Source: Bacillus kwashiorkori (GTDB lineage: Bacteria > Bacillota > Bacilli > Bacillales > Caldibacillaceae). From it: a DNA stretch of 64,000 nt. The translations under genes and the position numbers were made by a program. Below the pieces are notes generated by a model that was not told the DNA's origin, did not search any database, and saw only the letters and a program-made list of their open reading frames with translations. Numbering within the stretch: the first letter of the stretch is position 1; every line of letters starts with the position of its first letter. The stretch lies in the NCBI RefSeq assembly GCF_001375515.1, contig NZ_CTDX01000015.1, positions 434,001 through 498,000 of the forward strand, given 5' to 3'. Of the stretch, positions 7,494 through 14,806 are shown in pieces.

Positions 7494-7958
7494 ATGGATA
7501 ACTTTTTAACTACAAATAGTTTTCCAGAAAATATTCGTAAAGAACTAGAAACAATCCAAAAGTTGATTTTTCCATTAGTTAGAAAAACTTCTCGATACAT
7601 GTTTTGGACATTTCCACTAATCGGAATTTCAGTAATCAATCTTTTCTATTTACTTTTTATTGCTAAATTTAATCTCTCAGAAATGTACGTGATTTTAATT
7701 GTCTATGCTATTTTAGGTTCTATAGGTATGGCCTTATGGAAGGAAACGCGGTTAAATAAAAAGGAAATCCAAAATATTGGGTTGAGATACATCATTGAAC
7801 GAATTAAAAAAAGCATCCATTTATCTGATGAACGTAAAGGTGAGTACATCCGAATAGTTAATGAACAACCGATTAACGCGATGGAAAGTTTTGTAAGGTT
7901 CTTACAGGAAGAAGACCGAATTGGAAAAAATCTCGACGAAGAGGAAGACGAAGAGTAA
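7494..7958 (+). CDS. DUF5392 (YwnF-like) membrane protein
   Basis: 154 aa from ATG 7494. ATG 7485 is in frame but too close to AAAGG at 7480. Two adjacent hydrophobic helices (about residues 36-55, MFWTFPLIGISVINLFYLLF, and 64-83, YVILIVYAILGSIGMALW) are followed by a charged cytosolic half (RYIIERIKKSIHL) and an acidic tail (EEEDEE). It resembles the YwnF/DUF5392 family of unknown function. Its mRNA leader is a Mn2+ riboswitch with terminator, so expression should rise with manganese. A role in Mn2+ or membrane homeostasis is inference only. A terminator follows at once. Confidence 0.7.
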   Translation: MDNFLTTNSFPENIRKELETIQKLIFPLVRKTSRYMFWTFPLIGISVINLFYLLFIAKFNLSEMYVILIVYAILGSIGMALWKETRLNKKEIQNIGLRYIIERIKKSIHLSDERKGEYIRIVNEQPINAMESFVRFLQEEDRIGKNLDEEEDEE

Positions 7959-7962
7959 TACG

Positions 7963-7996
7963 AAGTTCTGGCCCATTTTGGAGCCAGAACTTTTTA
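7963..7996 (+). terminator. rho-independent terminator
   Basis: AAGTTCTGGC and GCCAGAACTT form a 10-bp stem followed by TTTT. Ends the DUF5392 transcript. Confidence 0.9.
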
Positions 7997-8170
7997 CGTT
8001 TTAGGACAACTATTTATATACGTTTTGAGAAGTATTTTCATATACTAAACTGAACAGTATAGTGACTAACCTCATTTCAACTGGCGAATTTCTTTTATTA
8101 CTAGTTTGTTTATGACGGATTTAAGCAATATCCAGCTTTTGTCATAGGGAAAATGCAACCACTTTTTTTA

Positions 8171-8422
8171 CTATAGTTGTTGTTTCACTTTTGCTAGTAA
8201 TTGATCTGGGGTTTCTCCATTAATAAATTGATTATTTAGTAAAAGATAAGGAGAACAAACACATTCCTCACAGTAACTTAAGCAATCCATTTCGACGATA
8301 TTTACATTATACTCGTCCATTAATTCTTCTAACCATTCAATTGCTTGGTCATCAAAAAACTTATTTAAGTTATTCGTGCAACATTCCAGTTTACTCTTTT
8401 TTTTCCGCGAAAAAAGTTTCAT
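8171..8422 (-). CDS. DUF1450 protein (YuzB-like)
   Basis: 83 aa from ATG 8422, which has AAGGTG 7 bases upstream; an upstream in-frame start at 8455 lacks this. A basic head (KLFSRKKKSK) leads into ECCTNNLNKFF and a Cys-rich segment CLSYCEECVCSPYLLLNNQFI, the DUF1450 signature. YuzB-type proteins are small cytosolic proteins with a thioredoxin-like or ferredoxin-like CxxC pattern and no assigned function. The gene stands alone, transcribed away from the aspartase gene. Confidence 0.75.
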   Translation of the reverse strand: MKLFSRKKKSKLECCTNNLNKFFDDQAIEWLEELMDEYNVNIVEMDCLSYCEECVCSPYLLLNNQFINGETPDQLLAKVKQQL

Positions 8423-8597
8423 TTTATCACGCACCTTCAAAACTATTATAATCAAAAATCTATCAAGAACATAGTCTCATGCTTTTTCCAGCAGTTTATT
8501 CTTTAATAAAAGTTATTTTCATAGTAAAAAAGATGTAATACTGTTATCATATAGTCGGATATAAAATATTATAATAACTAATCAGGAGTGACCTAAC

Positions 8598-10037
8598 TTG
8601 TTGCAAAAATCTGTGCGGGTGGAAAAAGATTTCTTAGGTGAAAAGGAAGTACCGAAAGACGCGTACTATGGGATTCAAACATTACGTGCTGTGGAAAATT
8701 TCCCTATTACAGGCTACTCATTAGATGAACAATTAATTCGTGCTATTGCTATTGTAAAAAAATCAGCTGCTCAAGCAAACTTGGCTAGTGGTCAATTGGA
8801 GTCGAATATAGCCTTTGCCATTATTGATGCAGCGAACGAAATAATTGAAGGAAAGCTTCATGATCAATTTATTGTCGATCCGATTCAAGGTGGTGCTGGA
8901 ACTTCTATTAACATGAACGCCAACGAAGTAATCGCTAATCGTGCACTTGAATTATTAGATGCAGAGAAAGGTCTATACGGAAAAATCAGTCCCAATTCCC
9001 ATGTAAATATGGCACAATCTACCAATGATGCATTTCCAACTGCTATTCATATTGCCGTTTTGACTGCATTAGAAAAATTAATTGGTGGGATTGAACGGTT
9101 GCAAAAGACGTTTGAAGAAAAGGCATTAGAATTTCAATCGATTTTAAAAATGGGAAGAACGCACTTGCAAGATGCAGTTCCAATTAGATTAGGTCAAGAG
9201 TTTGAAGCATATGCTCGAGTAATTAAAAGAGATTTACAGCGAATAAAAAATACCCGAGAACATTTATATGAAGTGAATATGGGGGCTACTGCTGTTGGTA
9301 CAGGTTTAAATGCTGACCCACTTTATATAGAAAAAGTAATCGATTATTTGCGAGAAAATAGCGATCTTCCGTTAAAGAAGGCGGAACATTTAGTTGATGC
9401 AACCCAAAATACGGATGCTTACGTGGAAGTTTCGGCAGCGTTAAAAGTTTGCATGATTAATATGTCGAAAATTGCAAACGATATTCGCTTAATGGCTTCT
9501 GGACCAAGAACTGGGTTTGGTGAATTACAGCTACCAGCCCGTCAACCTGGGTCATCAATTATGCCTGGAAAAATTAACCCGGTAATGGCGGAAGTAGTGA
9601 ACCAAGTAGCGTTCCAAGTAATTGGAAATGATCATACTATTTGTTTAGCTTCAGAGGCTGGACAATTCGAACTGAATGTAATGGAACCAGTATTAGTTTT
9701 TAATCTACTGCAATCAATCAAAGTAATGACAAACGTATTTGATGTCTTTCGGAAGTATTGCTTGGAGGATATAAAAGCGAATGAAGAACGAATGAAACAA
9801 TATGTCGAGCAAAGTGTCGGAATCATTACTGCAATAAACCCACATGTCGGTTATGAGACAGCAGCACTTATTGCAAAAGAAGCTATTGAAACAGGAAAAT
9901 CTGTTCGAAGTTTATGTATAGACAAAGGAATTTTATCAGAGTACGAGTTGAATCAAATTTTAGACCCGTACGAAATGACGAATCCTGGAATTTCCGGAAA
10001 AAATTTACTTGGTCAAAAGAAAATTACGTTAAAATAA
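8598..10037 (+). CDS. aspA: aspartate ammonia-lyase
   Basis: 479 aa, TTG start with AGGAG 8 bases upstream. It catalyses reversible deamination of L-aspartate to fumarate and ammonia in the cytosol. The aspartase/fumarase superfamily signature GSSIMPGKINPVMAE (about residues 318-332) carries the catalytic Ser. Other blocks are GRTHLQDAVP, GGAGTSINMNANEVIANRA and VNMAQSTNDAFPT. The MN-A-NEV and QSTND elements favour aspartase over class II fumarase, and the length is right. No asparaginase gene is next to it, unlike the ansAB operon. A long bidirectional terminator follows. Confidence 0.88.
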   Translation: MLQKSVRVEKDFLGEKEVPKDAYYGIQTLRAVENFPITGYSLDEQLIRAIAIVKKSAAQANLASGQLESNIAFAIIDAANEIIEGKLHDQFIVDPIQGGAGTSINMNANEVIANRALELLDAEKGLYGKISPNSHVNMAQSTNDAFPTAIHIAVLTALEKLIGGIERLQKTFEEKALEFQSILKMGRTHLQDAVPIRLGQEFEAYARVIKRDLQRIKNTREHLYEVNMGATAVGTGLNADPLYIEKVIDYLRENSDLPLKKAEHLVDATQNTDAYVEVSAALKVCMINMSKIANDIRLMASGPRTGFGELQLPARQPGSSIMPGKINPVMAEVVNQVAFQVIGNDHTICLASEAGQFELNVMEPVLVFNLLQSIKVMTNVFDVFRKYCLEDIKANEERMKQYVEQSVGIITAINPHVGYETAALIAKEAIETGKSVRSLCIDKGILSEYELNQILDPYEMTNPGISGKNLLGQKKITLK

Positions 10038-10087
10038 ACTTACTTACAAATACATCTACTAGGAACACCATTAGTAGTTAATAGAAA

Positions 10088-10166
10088 AGGGGCGCCTTGC
10101 CGATGAGCACCAGTTACTCAAATATATGAGGTAGTGACTCTAAGACAAGGTAGCCCCTGATTTTTT
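10088..10166. terminator. long inverted repeat, probable bidirectional terminator
   Basis: AGGGGCGCCTTG (from 10088) pairs imperfectly with CAAGGTAGCCCCT (ending about 10158), followed by TTTTTT on the plus strand. It lies between the convergent aspartase and AI-2E permease genes. Confidence 0.75.
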
Positions 10167-10175
10167 ACAATCATG

Positions 10176-11288
10176 TTAAGTGATATTTACTTGTTCTTTC
10201 CCATGTTTATGTGATTGGTGTAGACGTACGAACCGAACAATATTCAAAACAAAAGTTTTTGTAACAGCATAAACTGGGACTGCTAAAATCATCCCTAAGA
10301 TTCCGGCTAAGTTTCCAGCTACTAATAATAGGATAATAATGGTAGCGGGGTGGGTATCTAATTGTTTTCCGATAATTAAAGGTGATAAAAGGTTGCTATC
10401 GATTTGTTGTGCCACTACAATCACGACAATGGCGAGTACTGCTAACATCCATGAATCAAATAAACCGACTAATACCGCTGGTGTCGCACCTAAAAATGGT
10501 CCGACATATGGAATAATATTCGTAACGGCTATAATTAACGCAAGAATTAGCGGATAAGGTAAGCCAATAATTAAAAACCCGATAAAAGAAATCGTTCCTA
10601 CTAAAAGGCAAATGGTCATTTGGCCTTGGATATAGGCAGCTAACGTTTTATTCATATCTTTTAAAATAACAAGTCCTTCGTCACGATAAGATCTCGGCAA
10701 AAATTTTACAATCGACTTCGGTAGTTTATGTCCGTCTTTCAACATAAAAAATAGTAAAAACGGTACGGTTACAATGGTCAACGTAATATTAGTTACGACA
10801 CTGACGATGCTAGTTAGACTAGAAGTAACCATTTTCGGAAGACCTGCTAAAAATCCAGTTAGTGACTGCTCAATATCTTCTAATTTCACATAATCCTGTG
10901 TTTGCACCCATTGGAAAATTTTTGAATCTCCCATTTCACTTATCATTTTTTGCGTTTCCCGAATATAGAGTGGAATATTATCGAATAAATCACCAATTTG
11001 TCGAACTAGTATCGGACCGCCAATGGCAGAAACGATTGCAATTAATCCGATAAAGATAAGATAGATTAATAAAATTCCTAATGTCCGTGGAACTTTATAT
11101 TTCTCTGCCAATGTAACTACCGGATTGAAAAGAAAAAATAAAAAACCAGAAATCAGTATTGGGAAAAATAAAGTAGAAACAAAAATAAAAACTGGCTCAA
11201 ATAAAAAAGAAATTTTCGTGCTTATGTAGATAATTGCAACAATTAACAAAATTTGGATTAGCCAAAACTGCGACTTCGACTTTTTCAA
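10176..11288 (-). CDS. AI-2E family transporter (YubA/YrrI-like permease)
   Basis: 370 aa from TTG 11288, which has GGAG 8 bases upstream; the in-frame TTG at 11294 is too close to it. About eight hydrophobic segments are visible: FWLIQILLIVAIIYIST at the N-terminus, a paired helix near 35-60, and a C-terminal cluster with PLILALIIAVTNIIPYVGPFLGATPAVLVG and GKQLDTHPATIIILLLVAG. The IPYVGP and PLIIGKQLDTHP blocks are the AI-2E/PerM family hallmarks. Members export or exchange small solutes (some are Na+/H+ antiporters); the substrate here is unknown. Confidence 0.85.
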   Translation of the reverse strand: MKKSKSQFWLIQILLIVAIIYISTKISFLFEPVFIFVSTLFFPILISGFLFFLFNPVVTLAEKYKVPRTLGILLIYLIFIGLIAIVSAIGGPILVRQIGDLFDNIPLYIRETQKMISEMGDSKIFQWVQTQDYVKLEDIEQSLTGFLAGLPKMVTSSLTSIVSVVTNITLTIVTVPFLLFFMLKDGHKLPKSIVKFLPRSYRDEGLVILKDMNKTLAAYIQGQMTICLLVGTISFIGFLIIGLPYPLILALIIAVTNIIPYVGPFLGATPAVLVGLFDSWMLAVLAIVVIVVAQQIDSNLLSPLIIGKQLDTHPATIIILLLVAGNLAGILGMILAVPVYAVTKTFVLNIVRFVRLHQSHKHGKEQVNIT

Positions 11289-11479
11289 ATGCAATTCTCC
11301 TTTCCTTTACTTCTGTCATATATACGAAAAACTATTACAAATGTTTCAAGAACAAAAGATTAATAAAAATTTACATCTGAAAGCTGAATTTGTAATAAAA
11401 TTGTGTTATTTTTATCAGTATAACACGTTCCTACGTAAAATCGAATGCAGATGAAAAATTTTTAATAAAGGAGGAAACG

Positions 11480-12655
11480 ATGAGTAAAAAAATTCGTACG
11501 TACATAGAAATATTGCTAATATCTCTAAGATTAGGGTTAACATCTTTTGGGGGACCGATCGCCCATCTCGGTTATTTTCAAAATGAATATGTGAAGAGGA
11601 AAAAATGGCTAGATGAGCGTACATATGCAGATTTAATTGCTTTATGTCAGTTTTTACCTGGTCCAGCAAGTAGCCAAGTGGGAATTTCCATCGGTATGAT
11701 TCGCGGAGGCTTGTTTGGAGGGGTTTTATCTTGGTTCGGATTTACCATTCCGTCGGTCATAGCTCTACTTATTTTTGCACTAATAATGCAAGGTTTTGAT
11801 GGTCATCAGCTTCCTGGTTGGATTAATGGATTGAAAATAGTTGCTGTTGCGGTTGTTGCCCATGCAGTATATGGAATGGCAGTTAAATTAACCCCAGATC
11901 GCACGAGGATAACGATTGCAATTATTACTGCTATTATTTTATTAATGTATCCTAATGCTATCGTTCAATTCGCAATTATTATCGTTGCAGGGATAATTGG
12001 TTATTTGTTGTTTAAACAAAAAGAGAACGAGGAATCGCCTGTACTTACTTTAACATTTGGAAAGAAACTAGGTATCGTAAGCCTTGCGACATTTTTTCTA
12101 TTACTCTTTGGTTTGCCAGTTTATAGAAGTCTTTTCCCGAGTTTTTCTGCTAGTATTTTTGATGTATTTTATCGAGTTGGTTCCATCGTATTTGGTGGCG
12201 GTCATGTCGTATTGCCGCTGCTTGAAAGAGAAGTTGTCCCAACCGGCTGGATTACAGCTGAAGGATTTTTAGCAGGTTATGGGGCAACACAAGCAGTTCC
12301 TGGTCCTTTATTTACATTTTCCGCATATATTGGTGCAGTAGCTGGAGGTGTCCCAACTGGTTTGCTAGCAACTGTAGCGATGTTTTTACCATCGTTTCTA
12401 TTAGTAATAGGTGTTCTGCCGTTTTGGAATCAAATACGAGGAAATATGAAATTTCGTGCCGCATTAACAGGAATTAATGCAGCAGTTGTTGGTTTACTTT
12501 TAGCTGCATTATATCATCCGGTATTTACAAGTGCTATTTCAGGTCCGTTAGAGTTTTCGCTTGCGTTAGCCGCTTTTGCTCTATTAATGTATTGGAAGCT
12601 TCCCCCATGGGTGGTAGTGTTGTGTTGTGCTCTCGCAGGTCAAATATTATTATAA
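11480..12655 (+). CDS. chrA: chromate transporter ChrA (two CHR domains)
   Basis: 391 aa, ATG with GGAGG 6 bases upstream. Two CHR halves: residues 8-190 (LRLGLTSFGGPIAHLGYF, CQFLPGPASSQVGISIG) and 200-391 (VGSIVFGGGHVVLPLLE, GATQAVPGPLFTFSAYIG). The FGGP and PGP motifs repeat in each half, and about ten membrane helices are visible. ChrA proteins export chromate by a proton- or sulfate-linked mechanism; many environmental homologues have unproven substrates. Monocistronic, convergent with the coat genes. Confidence 0.88.
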   Translation: MSKKIRTYIEILLISLRLGLTSFGGPIAHLGYFQNEYVKRKKWLDERTYADLIALCQFLPGPASSQVGISIGMIRGGLFGGVLSWFGFTIPSVIALLIFALIMQGFDGHQLPGWINGLKIVAVAVVAHAVYGMAVKLTPDRTRITIAIITAIILLMYPNAIVQFAIIIVAGIIGYLLFKQKENEESPVLTLTFGKKLGIVSLATFFLLLFGLPVYRSLFPSFSASIFDVFYRVGSIVFGGGHVVLPLLEREVVPTGWITAEGFLAGYGATQAVPGPLFTFSAYIGAVAGGVPTGLLATVAMFLPSFLLVIGVLPFWNQIRGNMKFRAALTGINAAVVGLLLAALYHPVFTSAISGPLEFSLALAAFALLMYWKLPPWVVVLCCALAGQILL

Positions 12656-12666
12656 TAAGGTAGACA

Positions 12667-12696
12667 GGCTGTCCGAAAGACTTGCTTCGGGCAGCC
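12667..12696. terminator. GC-rich hairpin between convergent genes
   Basis: GGCTGTCCGAAAG and CTTCGGGCAGCC form a stem with a 5-base loop. There is no clear T-run on either side, so termination is likely but not certain. Confidence 0.5.
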
Positions 12697-12708
12697 ATCC
12701 AAAAGGGA

Positions 12709-13050
12709 TTAATGCATTTGAGTATTCGCGTATGGAAATTGATTACTATAACCTTGAAATTGCTGGTATGATTGTTGTAGTTTTTGCTGTTCAGCGGCAT
12801 CAAAACCATACCAACCTTTTTTGAACATTAAATTAAATAGTTCTCTTTGGCAATTTTGTGTCTCCGTAAAAATGTTAAGTATATCTTCATACAATGGTTG
12901 GTGACTAGCCTCATTTAGTGCAACACTGTAGGAGGCAGTCATGTATTTTTCTGTTGCAAGCATATCATTAATAAAATCCCTGTCATTCATTTCCGGTGAT
13001 TTGTGTAATTGCGTTGTAGGGTTTTGAATTTTATTTTGTTGGTTACTCAT
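12709..13050 (-). CDS. spore coat protein, CotF-like (YusN-type)
   Basis: 113 aa, ATG preceded by GGAGG on its strand. A Gln/Asn-rich head is followed by MNDRDFINDMLATEKYMTASYSVALNEASHQPLYEDILNIF, the ferritin-like two-helix coat-F motif, and a Gln/Tyr-rich tail (QQYSNQFPYAN-like). Coat-F proteins are deposited in the spore coat. B. subtilis has yusN at this place, next to fadM. Downstream partner of the coat gene at 13096-13365 on the same strand, 45 bp apart, so likely co-transcribed in the mother cell. Confidence 0.8.
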   Translation of the reverse strand: MSNQQNKIQNPTTQLHKSPEMNDRDFINDMLATEKYMTASYSVALNEASHQPLYEDILNIFTETQNCQRELFNLMFKKGWYGFDAAEQQKLQQSYQQFQGYSNQFPYANTQMH

Positions 13051-13095
13051 ATTTTTAACCTCCTAAAAATTTGCAAACTTCAACTGCTGCGCCTG

Positions 13096-13365
13096 TTACA
13101 TCATTTTTGGCGGTTCGGTCGTTCCTTGTTTATTTAAGTGAGACAAAATTGTTTGATAGTGACGCTGATGCATTTTACCGGTTTTTTCTAATGCTGACTT
13201 AATCTCAGGATCTTGCACTTGTCCAGAAAAAAAGTGCGCTTTTTTCATTGCTAGCAAATTCCAGGAAAGCATATCTGTTAAGTAAAGAGAATCTTTTACT
13301 GTAACAATATTAGGTGGTTGTGGCATAACGTTTTGACTGGATTGCGTCGTGTTTTGTTGTTGCAT
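13096..13365 (-). CDS. small spore coat protein, CotF-related
   Basis: 89 aa, ATG preceded by AGGAGGAATGAAAG. A Gln-rich head (MQQQNTTQSSQ) is followed by TVKDSLYLTDMLSWNLLAMKKAHFFSGQVQDPEIKSALEK and a His-containing second helix (MHQRHYQTILSHL). This is the helical pattern of truncated coat-F/spore coat proteins. First gene of the pair with 12709-13050. Sporulation control is inferred from family and context; no sigma-E/K promoter was identified with confidence. Confidence 0.72.
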   Translation of the reverse strand: MQQQNTTQSSQNVMPQPPNIVTVKDSLYLTDMLSWNLLAMKKAHFFSGQVQDPEIKSALEKTGKMHQRHYQTILSHLNKQGTTEPPKMM

Positions 13366-13605
13366 CTTTCATTCCTCCTATTCTTTACACGCTAAAAATG
13401 TATAACCATCCATATCGTCTCCAAAAAGTGATAATCTATGTATGTTACTCTTGAACTAAGACTAAAATTATGCGGATTATCTTTCAACAGTACTTTTTAT
13501 TATCCTGTTTGAAAATTATCGTGGTAAAATAGTTTTAACTGATGTAAGGGTTTTCAGATTATTAGATACAACAGAGACAATATGCAATAAGCAGGGGGAT
13601 ATCGT

Positions 13606-14523
13606 ATGGAGAAGCTGTTAAGAAATTTTTTCTTATTTTTATCGAAAAGTAAATTTTTAACGAAATTAGCTAAAAAGTATGGTTTGCGGTTCGGCGCCTC
13701 ACGATTCGTTGCTGGGGAAACAATGGAACAAGCGGTTAAGACGATTAAAGAGTTAAATAAAAAGAGATTATCTGTAACCGTAGATTATTTAGGAGAATTT
13801 GTAGACAATGAAAAGGAAGCAAATGAAATCGCCGATCAATGTATATTGGCAATCGATGCCATCGCTAAGGAAAATTTAGATGCACAAATTTCTTTAAAAA
13901 TGACATCAATGGGGTTAGATATTTCTAACGAAGTTGTCATGAATAATATGCAGCGCATTCTTGAAAGGGCAAAAGAGAATCATGTTTTTGTCACAATAGA
14001 TATGGAAGACTACTCCAGATGTGAAAAGACGTTGGAAATTTTTAAACAACTGAAAGAAAAATACGATAATGTCGGTACTGTATTACAAGCATATTTATAT
14101 AGAACAGAGCAAGATCTACGAGATTTAAGTAAATACAATCCAAATTTAAGATTAGTAAAAGGAGCTTATAAAGAATCTCCGGAAGTTGCATATCCAGCTA
14201 AAAATGATGTGGATGAAAATTATAAAAAACTGATTAAACTCCATTTAGATAATGGACATTACACTGCTGTTGCAACCCATGACGATGCAATTATTAACTA
14301 TACAAAGGAGATAGTGGATAAATTTCATATCCCCCGTGAGCAATTTGAGTTTCAAATGTTATACGGTATTAGACCGGAAAAACAATTAGATCTAGTACGA
14401 GAAGGTTATAAAATGCGTGTATATGTGCCTTATGGAACTGATTGGTACGGATATTTTATGCGCAGATTAGCAGAGCGCCCAGCGAATGTTGCATTTGTAC
14501 TTAAGGGAATCTTTAAGAAGTAA
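13606..14523 (+). CDS. fadM: proline dehydrogenase
   Basis: 305 aa, ATG with GGGGG 8 bases upstream. A FAD enzyme oxidising proline to pyrroline-5-carboxylate, with a beta/alpha barrel of the ProDH/PutA family. Landmarks are VTVDYLGEFV, ISLKMTSMGLD, VTIDMEDYSR, LQAYLYRTEQDL, RLVKGAYKE, THDD, and the C-terminal FEFQMLYGIRP and YVPYGTDWYGYFMRRLAERP. Length is normal for the short monofunctional form. In B. subtilis the homologue (fadM/yusM) lies next to the fad operon, as here, although its biochemical link to fatty acids is unclear. Followed by its own terminator. Confidence 0.92.
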   Translation: MEKLLRNFFLFLSKSKFLTKLAKKYGLRFGASRFVAGETMEQAVKTIKELNKKRLSVTVDYLGEFVDNEKEANEIADQCILAIDAIAKENLDAQISLKMTSMGLDISNEVVMNNMQRILERAKENHVFVTIDMEDYSRCEKTLEIFKQLKEKYDNVGTVLQAYLYRTEQDLRDLSKYNPNLRLVKGAYKESPEVAYPAKNDVDENYKKLIKLHLDNGHYTAVATHDDAIINYTKEIVDKFHIPREQFEFQMLYGIRPEKQLDLVREGYKMRVYVPYGTDWYGYFMRRLAERPANVAFVLKGIFKK

Positions 14524-14612
14524 TCTTTCTCCGATAACTATTTTTCATTACGTAAAAATTTGGTCAACGAAAAAGGAATATGTTCTACATATTTTCATAA
14601 AATAGTAGTACG

Positions 14613-14650
14613 AAGATTGTGCGTTTTTCTCGGCACAATCTTTATTTTTC
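14613..14650 (+). terminator. rho-independent terminator after fadM
   Basis: AAGATTGTGC and GCACAATCTT form a perfect 10-bp stem with a 10-base loop, then TATTTTT. Confidence 0.9.
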
Positions 14651-14748
14651 AACAATAAGAAAAAAAATCACTTTTTTCAAACTTATTGATTGCGAAAGGA
14701 AGAAAAATTATATATATTTAAAATAAGCATAAGTAATGCGTTATTTTT

Positions 14749-14778
14749 TTGACAATAAAATGAATGAGTATTCATTCA
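14749..14778 (+). promoter_or_regulatory. fad operon promoter with FadR operator
   Basis: TTGACA (14749-14754) is followed by the palindrome ATGAATGAGTATTCATTCA (14760-14778). This matches the Bacillus FadR consensus TGAATGA-N-TANTCATTCA very closely. The site lies between the -35 and the expected -10, so FadR binding would block the promoter and long-chain acyl-CoA would relieve it. Confidence 0.88.
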
Positions 14779-14806
14779 AAAACGCACAGGGGGAGGAAAG
14801 GAATAA

